This document shows positions 1 to 8,169 of a DNA stretch of 64,000 bases, piece by piece. The number at the start of each line of letters is the position of its first letter. Position 1 is the first letter of the stretch. The notes below the pieces were generated by a model. That model saw only the letters and a program-made list of their open reading frames with translations. It searched no databases and was not told the origin of the DNA. Origin of the DNA: JBAOHV01 sp963714875 (GTDB lineage: Bacteria > Actinomycetota > Acidimicrobiia > Acidimicrobiales > Microtrichaceae); contig CAVQQI010000012.1 in NCBI GenBank assembly GCA_963714875.1, positions 1-64,000 of the forward strand, in the 5' to 3' direction. The translations under genes were made by a program, and so were the position numbers.

Positions 1-46
1 GGCAGCTCGGTCTCGTCCGCCACCTCATGATCGACCGCCGGATCGT

Positions 47-1332
47 TCACCGCCGCACGTCGCACGCGGCGGCAGCGATGCCGTCGACCGGGTCGGCCGA
101 GAGGGTGTGCAGCTGGCGCGGTCGGGTCTCGACCTGCGTCGGCGGTGTCAGCTCGCGAGACGATCCGGCGCCCCGTTCGGACAGCTTGCGGGCGGTGGAC
201 ACCAGGCGGGTCTCGAACGATCCCATCGACGTGTTGAAGGCCCGCACCGTGCGGTCGAGCTGGGTGCCGACCTTCGCGTAGTGCTCGGCGAAGACCGAGA
301 TGCGCTCGTGCAGCTCGATGCCGAGTTGGTGGATCTCCGCCGATGCCTGCTCGGCCTGTCGCTCGCGCCAGCCGAGTGCGATGCCACGCAGCAGCGGAAC
401 CAGCGACGACGGTGTGACCAGGTACACGCCCTTGGCGGCACAGGACTCGAACAGGGTCGGGTCGGCGTCCATGGCTGCGGACAGGAACGACTCGCCGGGC
501 AGGAACATGAGCACCAGGTCGATGGACGCGTCGAGCATCGTCGCGTAGTCGCGCCCGGCGAGCGCCTTGGCGTGCCCGGCGACCGAACGGGCGTGGTCGA
601 CCTGCAGCGCACGTTCAGCGGCGGGTCGCTGGCGTCGACGGCTTCGAGGTACCGGTCGAGCGGCACCTTCGAGTCGATCACCACGTCGTGGCCGTTCGGC
701 AGGTGCACCACGACGTCTGGCCGACCAGCGACCTCGCCGTTGGTGACCCCGCCCTGTTCCGCGAAGTCGACGTGGCGGATGAGCCCGGCCAGCTCGAGCG
801 CGCGACGCAGCTGCACCTCGCCCCAGGCGCCCCGCACACGGTTGTCGCTCATGGCCGACGCGAGCCGTGCGGCCTCGGTCCGCGTCGCCTGCGTCGCCCG
901 GGTGAGCTCGCCGACCATCGTGCGGAGCTCGACGCTGGAGCTGCTGCGCTCCCGCTCGAGCGTGGCCAGTCGTTCGGCGAGCTGGGCGAGTCCGTCGCCG
1001 ACGACCTGCGAGTGGGTGGAGAGCACCGTGTCGGTGTTCTGCTGCAGGGCGCCGTACCTGGTCTCGGCGAGTTGGAGGAGCTGCTGGCTCTGCGTCGCGA
1101 GGGCGTCGGCGGACACTGCCCGGAACGAGTCCAGCATCTGCTGATCGGTCGCGACCGATGACTGGGCGCGGGCCAGCTCGACCCGGAGGTCGGCCTCGCT
1201 CCGGGCCGCATCGGCGAGGGCACGGTGGAGCTGTTCGTGCTGCGCAGCTGCCGTGGCACGGACGCGCAGTGCATAGCCACCGCCGATGCAGAGGCCCACG
1301 AGCAGCGAGAGGATCATCATGACTGGAGTCAT
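47..1332 (-). CDS. rmuC: RmuC-family DNA recombination protein (frame broken once)
   Basis: RmuC proteins are membrane-anchored, coiled-coil proteins with a nuclease-like core that limit rearrangements at inverted repeats. The N-terminal part (1332 down to about 620) has one hydrophobic segment (residues 4-22), a long Ala/Gln/Glu-rich coiled coil and the family block RGAWGEVQLRRALELAG followed by DVVVHLPNGHDVVIDSKVPL. The frame is then lost after DASDPP, and the expected continuation (AERALQVDHARSVAGHAKAL, then MLDASIDLVLMFLPGE) resumes one frame over and runs to the TGA at 47-49. One missing base near 620-626 explains this. The start ATG at 1332 lies 6 nt after a TAGGGT hexamer, which suggests a leaderless mRNA. 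Family assignment is firm. Whether the break is real is doubtful. Confidence 0.85.
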
Positions 1333-1338
1333 GCGATG

Positions 1339-1344
1339 ACCCTA
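1339..1344 (-). promoter_or_regulatory. -10 hexamer of leaderless rmuC promoter
   Basis: TAGGGT on the minus strand is followed by CATCGC and then the rmuC ATG. The 6-nt gap places transcription initiation at or next to the start codon. No clear -35 is needed or seen. Confidence 0.5.
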
Positions 1345-1514
1345 CGAAGGGGGTGTGACACCCGGGACTGCGCCCCCGGGGCTTCCTGACCGCTCTGAGT
1401 GGTATCGACCGCGACCGCGGACGCTGCCCGCACCACGGAGGGTGACCCCGACCCGACCGCGGTGGGGTCGGCTCTCGACGGTTGAGCGCCGACGCTGCCG
1501 CCGTTGCGAGTTCT

Positions 1515-1548
1515 CATAGGTTGACCGATATACATCAGTCGTCCTATG
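1515..1548. promoter_or_regulatory. Imperfect 34-bp palindrome, likely TetR autoregulatory operator
   Basis: Arms CATAGG and CCTATG enclose a further symmetric core (GAC-GAT...ATC-GTC). About 26 of 34 positions match the reverse complement. It overlaps both the -35-like TTGACC (1521-1526) and the -10 TATGTT (1545-1550) of the TetR gene that starts at 1557. Bound regulator would therefore block its own promoter, the usual TetR-family arrangement. The palindrome is visible in the sequence. The identity of the binding protein is inferred from position. Confidence 0.65.
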
Positions 1549-1550
1549 TT
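1521..1550 (+). promoter_or_regulatory. Promoter of the TetR gene (leaderless)
   Basis: TTGACC and TATGTT are separated by 18 nt. TATGTT is followed by exactly 6 nt and then GTG at 1557, so the transcript probably begins at the start codon. Confidence 0.6.
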
Positions 1551-1556
1551 TCTTCG

Positions 1557-2246
1557 GTGGCCACTCAGGGGGAGCGCCGAGCCGAGACACGTCAGCGCCT
1601 GCTGACCGCGGCCGCCGAGCTGTTCGCCGATCGTGGCGTGGGTGGGACGTCGATCGACGCGATCGCAGAACGTGCCGACCGCACCTCGGGCGCGGTCTAC
1701 GACCACTTCGGCGGCAAGGACGGCGTGCTGCTGGCGCTGCTCGACAGCTGGGTCACCGACGTCGGCGCGGTCATCGGTGCCGAGCTGGCCACCGCCACGA
1801 CGATGGACGAGCGCTTGGCGGTCCTGTGGCGCAACGTCTCGGCCCCCGCGGTGGGCGACGGTCGCTGGATGACGCTCGAGTTCGAGCTGTGGACCCACGC
1901 CTCGCGCAACCCCGACATGCGCGAGCACCTGACCCGCCGCTACCGCGGCGCGTGGCGGGGCATCGTGCAGGCGGCCGGTGGCTCGACCGAGCACGCCGGC
2001 GACGTCGGTCCGGCGGTCATCGGCCTGCTGCTGGGGCTGGAGATGATGCGGCGCATCGACCCCGATCGCGTCACCGACGAGCTCGCTGTCGACGCCCTGC
2101 GCGGCGTCGTCGAGGGAACCACACGCCAGGCATCCCGACGGTCCGCCAGGCGGCTCGACAGTGGACACCGCCCGTCAGGAGGCTCGACAGTGAGCCCCAC
2201 GAAGATCTCGACAACGGCGCCACCACGGTGCCGGTACACATGGTGA
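1557..2246 (+). CDS. TetR/AcrR-family transcriptional regulator
   Basis: Dimeric ligand-responsive repressor of about 229 residues. The N-terminal helix-turn-helix is clear: RRAETRQRLLTAAAELFADR, GTSIDAIAERADRTSGAVYDHFGGK, then a helical C-terminal ligand domain. I chose GTG 1557 because it lies 6 nt after TATGTT and just before the conserved helix; an upstream ATG at 1482 would place the promoter and operator inside the gene. The last 45 or so residues are low-complexity (Arg/Ser/Pro) and carry a repeated GGCTCGACAGTG, so the natural end may be earlier if an indel is present. Only 12 nt separate it from the nitronate-monooxygenase-like gene, which it may control; the ligand is unknown. Confidence 0.85.
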   Translation: MATQGERRAETRQRLLTAAAELFADRGVGGTSIDAIAERADRTSGAVYDHFGGKDGVLLALLDSWVTDVGAVIGAELATATTMDERLAVLWRNVSAPAVGDGRWMTLEFELWTHASRNPDMREHLTRRYRGAWRGIVQAAGGSTEHAGDVGPAVIGLLLGLEMMRRIDPDRVTDELAVDALRGVVEGTTRQASRRSARRLDSGHRPSGGSTVSPTKISTTAPPRCRYTW

Positions 2247-2258
2247 AAGGAACCACCG

Positions 2259-3395
2259 ATGCGCACTCCGATCTGTGACGACCTGGGGATCGAGTTCCCC
2301 ATCTTCGCGTTCACCCACTGCCGCGATGTCGTGGTGGCGGTGTCCAAGGCGGGTGGCTTCGGTGTCCTCGGCGCCGTCGGCTACTCACCCGAGCAGCTCG
2401 AGATCGAGCTGAACTGGATCGACGAGCACATCGGCGATCACCCCTACGGCGTCGACATCGTCATCCCGAACAAGTACGAGGGCATGGACGCGGACATGTC
2501 CACCGAGGACCTCACCAAGATGCTCCAGGACATGGTCCCCCAACAGCACCTGGAGTTCGCCCGCAAGCTGATGACCGACCACGGCGTGCCGCTCAAGGAC
2601 GACGAGGACGACAACACGATGCAGCTGATCGGCTGGACCGAGGCGACCGCCAGCCCGCAGGTCGACATCGCGTTGCAGCACCCGAAGATGACCTTGATCG
2701 CGAACGCGCTGGGCACGCCGCCGAAGGACATGATCGAGAAGATCCACGCCGAGGGCCGCAAGGTCGCGGCGCTGTGCGGCTCGCCGTACCAGGCGATGAA
2801 GCACGCAGATGCCGACGTCGACATCATCATCGCCCAGGGCGGCGAGGGCGGCGGCCACTGCGGCGAGGTCGGCTCGATCGTGCTGTGGCCCCAGGTGGTC
2901 AAGGCCGTCGCTCCACGGCCGGTGCTGGCAGCCGGTGGCATCGGTAGCGGTGAGCAGATCGCAGCAGCACTGGCACTGGGTTGCCAGGGTGCGTGGTCCG
3001 GCTCGCAGTGGCTGATGGTCGAGGAGGCGGAGAACACCCCGGTGCAGCAGCAGGCCTACATCGACGCCGGCTCACGCGACACCGTGCGATCCCGGTCCTT
3101 CACCGGCAAGCCGTGCCGGATGCTCAAGAACGAGTGGACCGAGGCCTGGGAGGATCCCGAGACCCCCGACCCGCTCGGCATGCCACTGCAGTACATGGTG
3201 TCGGGCGTCGCGGTGGCGGCGACGCACAAGTGGCCCGATCAGACCATCGACGTGGCGTTCAACCCGGTCGGCCAGGTCGTCGGTCAGTTCGAGAAGGTCG
3301 AGAAGACCGCCGCGGTCATGGAGCGGTGGGTCAACGAGTACCTCGAGGCCACCGAGCACCTCGATGCGCTGAACGAAGCCGCCGCGGCGGGCTGA
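2259..3395 (+). CDS. Nitronate monooxygenase / 2-nitropropane dioxygenase-like flavoprotein
   Basis: 378-residue FMN-dependent TIM-barrel enzyme. Visible family blocks are GGFGVLGAVGYSPEQLE near the N-terminus, the catalytic/flavin-binding GGEGGGHCGEVGSI at about residues 192-205, and the phosphate-binding VLAAGGIGSGEQIAAALALG. Enzymes of this class oxidise alkyl nitronates; several actinobacterial members act on other carbonyl or acyl substrates, so the true substrate is open. An AAAGGAA ribosome site precedes ATG 2259. It follows the TetR gene closely and may be in the same transcript; an SDR follows after 80 nt. Confidence 0.85.
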   Translation: MRTPICDDLGIEFPIFAFTHCRDVVVAVSKAGGFGVLGAVGYSPEQLEIELNWIDEHIGDHPYGVDIVIPNKYEGMDADMSTEDLTKMLQDMVPQQHLEFARKLMTDHGVPLKDDEDDNTMQLIGWTEATASPQVDIALQHPKMTLIANALGTPPKDMIEKIHAEGRKVAALCGSPYQAMKHADADVDIIIAQGGEGGGHCGEVGSIVLWPQVVKAVAPRPVLAAGGIGSGEQIAAALALGCQGAWSGSQWLMVEEAENTPVQQQAYIDAGSRDTVRSRSFTGKPCRMLKNEWTEAWEDPETPDPLGMPLQYMVSGVAVAATHKWPDQTIDVAFNPVGQVVGQFEKVEKTAAVMERWVNEYLEATEHLDALNEAAAAG

Positions 3396-3475
3396 GCGCG
3401 CCACCACCACGAGAACACCTTCCCCGGAGCCGGCCCCCGACCTATCGTCGGTGTCGAGCGACCGAGGGAGGAACC

Positions 3476-4294
3476 ATGGGACGACTCGACGGCAAGGTGG
3501 CCATCATCACCGGCGCGGCCCGCGGGATGGGTGAGGCCGAGGCCAGGTTGTTCGCGGCCGAGGGCGCCCTGGTGGTGGTGGCCGACGTGCTCGACGACGA
3601 GGGTGCAGCCGTCGCCGCCGACATCGGTGACGCTGCACGCTTCGCGCATCTCGACGTCACCGACGAGTCCGGGTGGAGCAGCGTCGTGGCGACCACGACC
3701 GAGGAGTTCGGCCGTCCCGACGTCCTGGTGAACAACGCCGGGGTCCTGATCCCGTCGCCACTGCGTGACCTCGACGCCGACGAGCTCCGCCACGTCCTCG
3801 ACGTGAACCTGGTCGGCCCCGTCCTGGGGATGAAGGTGGTCGGCGCCGCGATGGCCGACGCGGGGCGCGGGTCGATCGTCAACGTGTCATCGACCGGGGG
3901 CCTCGTCGGCATGTCGATGATCAGCTCCTACGTGGCGTCCAAGTGGGGGCTCCGTGGCGTGAGCCGTGCCGCGGCGATCGAGCTGGGCCCGAGCGGCGTC
4001 CGGGTGAACTCGTTGCACCCCGGCGGGGTGACCACACCGATGATCGGCGTGACCGACGTCTCCGCCATGGTCGAACCGCCTGCCCCAGGGGAGTTCGAGT
4101 CGAACCCCGCGCTGGCCGCATCGGACGCACAGGGCGCGACGCAGCCGATCCCGCGGCTGGGGCGACCGATCGAGATCGCCCGCCTGGCGCTCTTCCTGGC
4201 GTCGGACGAGTCGTCGTACTGCACGGGCGCCGAGTTCGTCGCCGACGGCGGTTCGGTCGCAGGCCAGGACCTGAGCGCCACGTTCGGCGGCTGA
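3476..4294 (+). CDS. Short-chain dehydrogenase/reductase (SDR), classical type
   Basis: 272-residue NAD(P)-dependent oxidoreductase with a Rossmann fold. The cofactor motif TGAARGMG is at the N-terminus, followed by the NNAG block, the catalytic Ser in VNVSSTGG and the Tyr/Lys pair in SSYVASKWG. The tail AEFVADGGSVAG is typical of SDRs of the 3-alpha/20-beta-hydroxysteroid dehydrogenase group. ATG 3476 has a GGGAGG ribosome site 5 nt upstream and a TATCGT hexamer about 27 nt upstream. Substrate cannot be told from sequence; association with the preceding flavoenzyme is by position only. Confidence 0.85.
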   Translation: MGRLDGKVAIITGAARGMGEAEARLFAAEGALVVVADVLDDEGAAVAADIGDAARFAHLDVTDESGWSSVVATTTEEFGRPDVLVNNAGVLIPSPLRDLDADELRHVLDVNLVGPVLGMKVVGAAMADAGRGSIVNVSSTGGLVGMSMISSYVASKWGLRGVSRAAAIELGPSGVRVNSLHPGGVTTPMIGVTDVSAMVEPPAPGEFESNPALAASDAQGATQPIPRLGRPIEIARLALFLASDESSYCTGAEFVADGGSVAGQDLSATFGG

Positions 4295-4356
4295 TCAGCG
4301 GTCGGCACCTGCGCTGCCGTCACCGACCTGATCGGCGGCCGGAGGTGGTTCGACGG

Positions 4357-5346
4357 TCAGTCGCCCTGCACCAGCTCGCCGAGTGCGGCGAGCTCCTCCT
4401 CGGTCCCGAACGCGATCAGCACCTCGCCGGGCTGCAGCACCGTGTCCGACGACGGGTTGCTGCGGAACGCCCCCGCACCGTCGCGCACCGCCATGACCAG
4501 CGCGCCGGTCCGGTGCCGCAGGCGTGCCTCGGACAACGTCGACCCCGCGACGGCCGAGTCGGCGGTGACGGTGAGCTCCTCGAGGCGGAACTCCAGGCGG
4601 CGGTCATGCACCACGACGTCGAGGAACTCCGCCACGGTCGGTCGCAGCACGAACGCGGCCATCCGGGCGCCACCGATGTGCTGGGGGTTGACCACCCGGT
4701 CCGCTCCCGAGCGCCGCAGCTTGGGTTCGCTGCTGGCGCTGCGCGCCCGGGCGACGATGAACAGCTCGGGTGAGGTGGCCCGTGCGCTCAGGGTGATGAA
4801 CGAGTTGGCCGCATCGGTGTCCACCGCGGCGACCAGCGACCCGGCACGCTCCAGTCCTGCGTCGCTGAGCACCACGTCCTCGGTCGCATCGCCGACGACG
4901 TAGGGATGCGGGCAGCTCTCGAGGAGCTCGGGGTCGATGTCGACGACCACCAGGGACCGCCCGGCGGTGTCGAGCTCCTCGGCGATCGCGCGACCCACCC
5001 GGCCCCACCCGCAGACGATGACGTGGTCATCGAGATCGTTGATGGTGCGTGTCATGCGGCGCCTTCCCAGCAGGTCGAGCAGTCGGCCCTCGATGAGCGT
5101 CTCGATCAGGACGCCGAAGGCGTACAGCGTGGCACCCACGCCGAACAGGATCAGGACAATGGTGAAGACCCGTCCGACGGGATCGAGGGGTTGGACCTCG
5201 CGGAACCCCACCGTCGAGATGGTCGTGACGGTCTGGTAGGTCGCGTCCAGCAGTGAGAAGCCGAGTGCGAGGTAGCCGATCGTGCCGACGACGATCACCA
5301 ACCCCAGCAGCGCCACCGCGGATCCCAGACGCCGCCAGTGGGTCAT
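4357..5346 (-). CDS. TrkA-type potassium channel protein (two TM + RCK domains)
   Basis: 329-residue cation channel subunit. Two membrane helices (about residues 7-28 and 60-85) flank a pore loop with the filter STVGFREV, in which the last position is Arg instead of the Gly of TVGYG. Then come an RCK N domain (HVIVCGWGRVGRAIAEELD, a nucleotide-binding Rossmann fold) and an RCK C domain (residues about 245-329, ending in LQPGEVLIAFGTEEELAAL). The RCK domains sense nucleotides or Ca2+ and gate the pore. ATG 5346 was chosen because it directly precedes the first membrane helix; GTG 5385 is an alternative. It converges with the SDR gene and lies downstream of the MBL hydrolase. Confidence 0.85.
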   Translation of the reverse strand: MTHWRRLGSAVALLGLVIVVGTIGYLALGFSLLDATYQTVTTISTVGFREVQPLDPVGRVFTIVLILFGVGATLYAFGVLIETLIEGRLLDLLGRRRMTRTINDLDDHVIVCGWGRVGRAIAEELDTAGRSLVVVDIDPELLESCPHPYVVGDATEDVVLSDAGLERAGSLVAAVDTDAANSFITLSARATSPELFIVARARSASSEPKLRRSGADRVVNPQHIGGARMAAFVLRPTVAEFLDVVVHDRRLEFRLEELTVTADSAVAGSTLSEARLRHRTGALVMAVRDGAGAFRSNPSSDTVLQPGEVLIAFGTEEELAALGELVQGD

Positions 5347-5392
5347 CGCCGAGCCGTCGGCGGCCGTCCGGTGGGCGGTGACCACCCGACGT

Positions 5393-6239
5393 TCAGCGCG
5401 TCGACGCAACAGCACGGAACCGGCCATGGTCGTCCCGCTCGACGCGGGCCATGGCCACCTCGGGGTCGTGGGGGAAGGCGAGCCAGACCCGGCGGTCGGC
5501 CACGTCGGCGAGCAGCGCTGCCTTCTCGGCCACGACCAGCTCGGGGAAGCGGTCGTAGCCCATCGTGATCGGCACGTGCACCCACGGTCGCCCGGGCACC
5601 AGGTCCGACGCGTAGAGCACCGGGCCGTCCTCACCGTCGACCTCGGTCATGAGCAGCCCCGGGGTGTGTCCATCGGAATGGTGGAATCGGTACTCTCCGC
5701 CCAAGCGTTCGTGAGGTGTCGCCATCGACGAGCTCGAGCCGGCCGGTCGCCTCGAGCAGCGGTTGCAGGTGGGCCAGGAACGATGCCCGGTCCCGTGGCG
5801 TGGGAGCGAGCGCCCGTTCCCACGCTCGGCGCCCCACGACGTAGGACGCCTCGGGGAACGCGAGCGTCGGCTCGCTGTCGGGTGCCCACGTGTCGAGGAC
5901 ACCACCCGCATGGTCGAAGTGCAGGTGCGACAGCACCACGACGTCGATGTCGGCCGGCGCGACGCCCAGATCGGCCAGGTGGTCCAGCAGCACGTGGCGC
6001 TGCTCCACGATGCCGTAGCGGCCGGCGAGCTCGGGCGGGAACGGCGCGCCGACACCTGCTTCGATCAGCACCATGCGCCCCGAGGTCTCTCGGGCGAGGA
6101 GCCCCCGGGTGGCCAGCGCGATCCGGTTCGCCTCGTCCGGTTCGGCCCAGTGGCGCCACATCTCACGCGGGGCGTTGCCGAACATCGCTCCACCGTCGAG
6201 GCGCTGGGAGTTGCCGAGCACCGGCGACAGCGTGACCAT
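5393..6239 (-). CDS. MBL-fold metallo-hydrolase (frame broken once)
   Basis: Zinc hydrolase of the metallo-beta-lactamase fold. The metal motif HLHFDHAGGV is intact (about residue 110), preceded by IEAGVGAPFPPE and followed by the second half with HHSDGHTPGLLM (a further metal His) and LYASDLVPG (metal Asp). The two halves are in different frames: reading breaks near 5718-5722 after LELVDGDT, and the downstream frame (HERLGGEYRFHHSDG) runs to TGA 5393. One inserted base would explain this. ATG 6239 begins MVTLSPVLGNSQRLDGG; longer starts are possible. Members hydrolyse lactones or other esters; the specific substrate is unknown. Confidence 0.8.
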
Positions 6240-6326
6240 CGGGCCAGTCGACACGACCGGCCGTGGGAGGTCAACCGGGGCGGTGGTGCACTTGCCCCGA
6301 CGGCCGCCATCGCCGAGGATCAGGCC

Positions 6327-6746
6327 ATGAGCGACCAATCAGCTGCGACCGGCCCCAACGACCTTCCCGTTTCTGCACTGGTCGGCGACGAGGTCGAGCG
6401 CATCGCCGCCGATGCCACCCTGATCGACGTGGCGGTGGCGCTCCACGAACGAGGGATCGGGATGCTGGCGGTCGGCGACGGCCCTCGACCTGCAGGTGTG
6501 GTGTCGGAACGAGACCTGGTGCGGGCACTCGCGGAGGGCATGGACCCTGCCACGACCACGGCGATCGACGTCGCGCACACCGAGCTGCGATGGGTCGAAC
6601 CCCACACGACGGTCGGGGAGGTGGCCGCGGAGATGATGTCCAACTGGGTCCGCCACGTGCTGGTGGGCAGCGACGGGGCCCTGGTCGGCGTCGTGTCGGT
6701 GCGCGACATCGTCGGCGTCTACTCGTCCAGCGACGACGTCGGCTGA
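6327..6746 (+). CDS. Two-CBS-domain protein
   Basis: 139-residue protein made almost entirely of a pair of CBS motifs (Bateman module): first about residues 12-66 with RPAGVVSERDLVRALAEG, second about 75-132 with ALVGVVSVRDIVGVY. Such stand-alone modules usually bind adenine nucleotides and act as energy sensors for partner proteins. ATG 6327 has GAGG 8 nt upstream. It is divergent from the MBL gene and convergent with the small J-domain gene. The partner is not evident from neighbours. Confidence 0.85.
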   Translation: MSDQSAATGPNDLPVSALVGDEVERIAADATLIDVAVALHERGIGMLAVGDGPRPAGVVSERDLVRALAEGMDPATTTAIDVAHTELRWVEPHTTVGEVAAEMMSNWVRHVLVGSDGALVGVVSVRDIVGVYSSSDDVG

Positions 6747-6836
6747 CAGCCGCTCGGTTCACCAGATCCGGACACAGCGGGGATCGGCTGGTGTCGCGAA
6801 CGTCGGGCCCAGCGGCTCAGGACTGCAGTTCTGCGC

Positions 6837-7085
6837 TCAGGTCCGGGCCGCGGAGGACATCGCCAGGCCGAGGCGCCGGTCGTAGTTGCGCCGTTTGGTG
6901 TCGTCGCGCAGCACGTCCCAGGCCAGATTGATCTCACGCATCCGGTTCTCCGCGTACTCGATCGCGCTCGGCCCCGCGCTGAGATGGAAGTCCGGGTGGT
7001 ACTGGCGGGCGAGTTGGACATATGCGCGGCGCAACTCGTGGCTGCTGGCGCCCACCGAAACGCCCAGCACCTGGTAGTGGTTCAC
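6837..7085 (-). CDS. Minimal J-domain (DnaJ-like) protein
   Basis: 82 residues that are essentially only a J domain: HYQVLGVSVGASSHELRRAY, then the invariant HPD in ARQYHPDF and the helix IV region INLAWDVLRDDTKRRNYD. J domains stimulate the ATPase of DnaK-type Hsp70s. GTG 7085 is preferred over ATG 7139 because GGGAGG lies 8 nt before it and the J domain starts at residue 3. There is no Gly/Phe region, zinc finger or client-binding domain, and no dnaK or grpE nearby, so it is an orphan co-chaperone candidate. Confidence 0.8.
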   Translation of the reverse strand: MNHYQVLGVSVGASSHELRRAYVQLARQYHPDFHLSAGPSAIEYAENRMREINLAWDVLRDDTKRRNYDRRLGLAMSSAART

Positions 7086-7216
7086 CGCTGGACCCTCCCG
7101 CCCCGCCACTGCGGGTGCTTCACCGACATCGGCTGTCATTCTGGTGGCCGACTCCGGTCGATGCCATGAGCCATTCACCCCAACGGGCTCGGTGCGAGCG
7201 GATCCCTGCCCCGACA

Positions 7217-7263
7217 GAAAAGGCCGCCGTGCGGAGGGGCGGGTGCCCCGCCGCACGGCGGCC
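7217..7263 (-). terminator. Intrinsic terminator of the Rpf-like gene
   Basis: A 13-bp perfect stem (GGCCGCCGTGCGG at 7222-7234 with its complement at 7251-7263) carries an inner GGGGC/GCCCC hairpin in its loop. On the minus strand the stem is followed directly by TTTTCTGT, giving a U-rich tail. It lies about 60 nt after the stop of the Rpf-like gene, in the correct orientation. Confidence 0.85.
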
Positions 7264-7322
7264 TGTCGAGCTCGGAGCTGGCGTCCGCTCGGGGCGGCCA
7301 GTCGCTCAGGGATGCCGGTCGC

Positions 7323-7973
7323 TCAGAGGTGGCGTCCGCAGTGCGGCCACGGGCCGGAGCCCGACGAGCGGTACAGCGACATGGCCATGGCGTCCTGGTC
7401 GGCGGGGGCTGCAGCCGCCGGGTCGACGCCCACCAGGTGGGGGTGGGATCGGCGTGCGACGGCGTTCCAGGTGGAACGCGAGAACTGGTAGGCGCCGCGG
7501 TAGGCGCCGGATGAGGACACCGCTGAGTAGTTGCCGCCGGATTCGCAGCGTCGGAGGGCAGCCCAGCCCCCGCCCATCGAGGAGCGCTGCGTGGATGCGG
7601 CGCTGGCGGCCGCTGCCCTGGCGGCAGCCTGCTCGGCAGCGACCCGCTCGGCCTCGGCGACAGCGGCTGCGAAGCGCTCGATGCGCTCGGCGGTCGCTGC
7701 TGCCTCGGCAGCGGTGACCGCGGCTGCGAAGCGCTCGAGCCGCTCGATCCGAGCGTCCTCGACCGCGGTCTCTGCACGGCTGATCTCGGCATCGAGCAGT
7801 TCGGCTGCGTAGGAGGCCGTCGTGTCCTCGAGCTCGGTTGCTGGTCGGGCGTCGGCGTCCTCGAGTGGGGAGCTGATGGCGAACAGCGTCACGGCTGTCA
7901 CGGTGAGCGCCACGATGCCGAGGAGGGCGAGGTGGCGCGCGTACGTACTTCGGAGGGGGGTGGGGGTGGTCAC
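7323..7973 (-). CDS. Secreted Rpf-like transglycosylase (resuscitation-promoting factor)
   Basis: 216-residue exported cell-wall hydrolase. An N-terminal hydrophobic segment (HLALLGIVALTVTAVTLFAI) is a signal peptide or anchor. A long Ala/Glu/Arg-rich coiled coil follows (about residues 45-130), then a C-terminal Rpf/lysozyme-like domain: WAALRRCESGGNYSAVSSSG with the catalytic Glu, and YRGAYQFSRSTWNAV. Rpf domains cleave peptidoglycan glycan strands and promote exit from dormancy. GTG 7973 has GGAG 5 nt upstream; ATG 7991 is the alternative. A U-tailed terminator lies downstream and a GTGACGCC hairpin sits just upstream, so the gene is probably a single transcription unit. Confidence 0.85.
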   Translation of the reverse strand: MTTPTPLRSTYARHLALLGIVALTVTAVTLFAISSPLEDADARPATELEDTTASYAAELLDAEISRAETAVEDARIERLERFAAAVTAAEAAATAERIERFAAAVAEAERVAAEQAAARAAAASAASTQRSSMGGGWAALRRCESGGNYSAVSSSGAYRGAYQFSRSTWNAVARRSHPHLVGVDPAAAAPADQDAMAMSLYRSSGSGPWPHCGRHL

Positions 7974-7992
7974 GGGATCTCCAGCGGTCATG

Positions 7993-8013
7993 GTGACGCC
8001 CCAGCGGCGTCAC
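7993..8013. promoter_or_regulatory. Inverted repeat just upstream of the Rpf-like gene
   Basis: GTGACGCC, 5-nt spacer, GGCGTCAC: a perfect 8-bp inverted repeat that ends 20 nt before the GTG start and next to its ribosome site. It could be an operator or an mRNA hairpin that affects translation. A related GTGACGC...GCGTCAC repeat lies upstream of the lipoprotein gene at 44447. Confidence 0.5.
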
Positions 8014-8169
8014 GTGCGAGATGTGGACCTGAACAGTGTGACGCAAAATCGAAACACAACCGCAATATGACCGTCGGTCGTTCGTCACATGAATCCGATT
8101 CGGGACTCTCGCCGTCCCTGGCTCATCGTGCGGCCGCTGCGCTGGTGCAGGGTGTCGCAGGCCGGTTCG

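Noticed and set aside
1..46. Possible end of another gene at the window edge
   Set aside because: Only 46 nt; no reading frame can be supported.
7974..8169. ydaO/c-di-AMP riboswitch upstream of the Rpf-like gene
   Set aside because: Only a short leader with a simple hairpin is present; no room or conserved core for the riboswitch.
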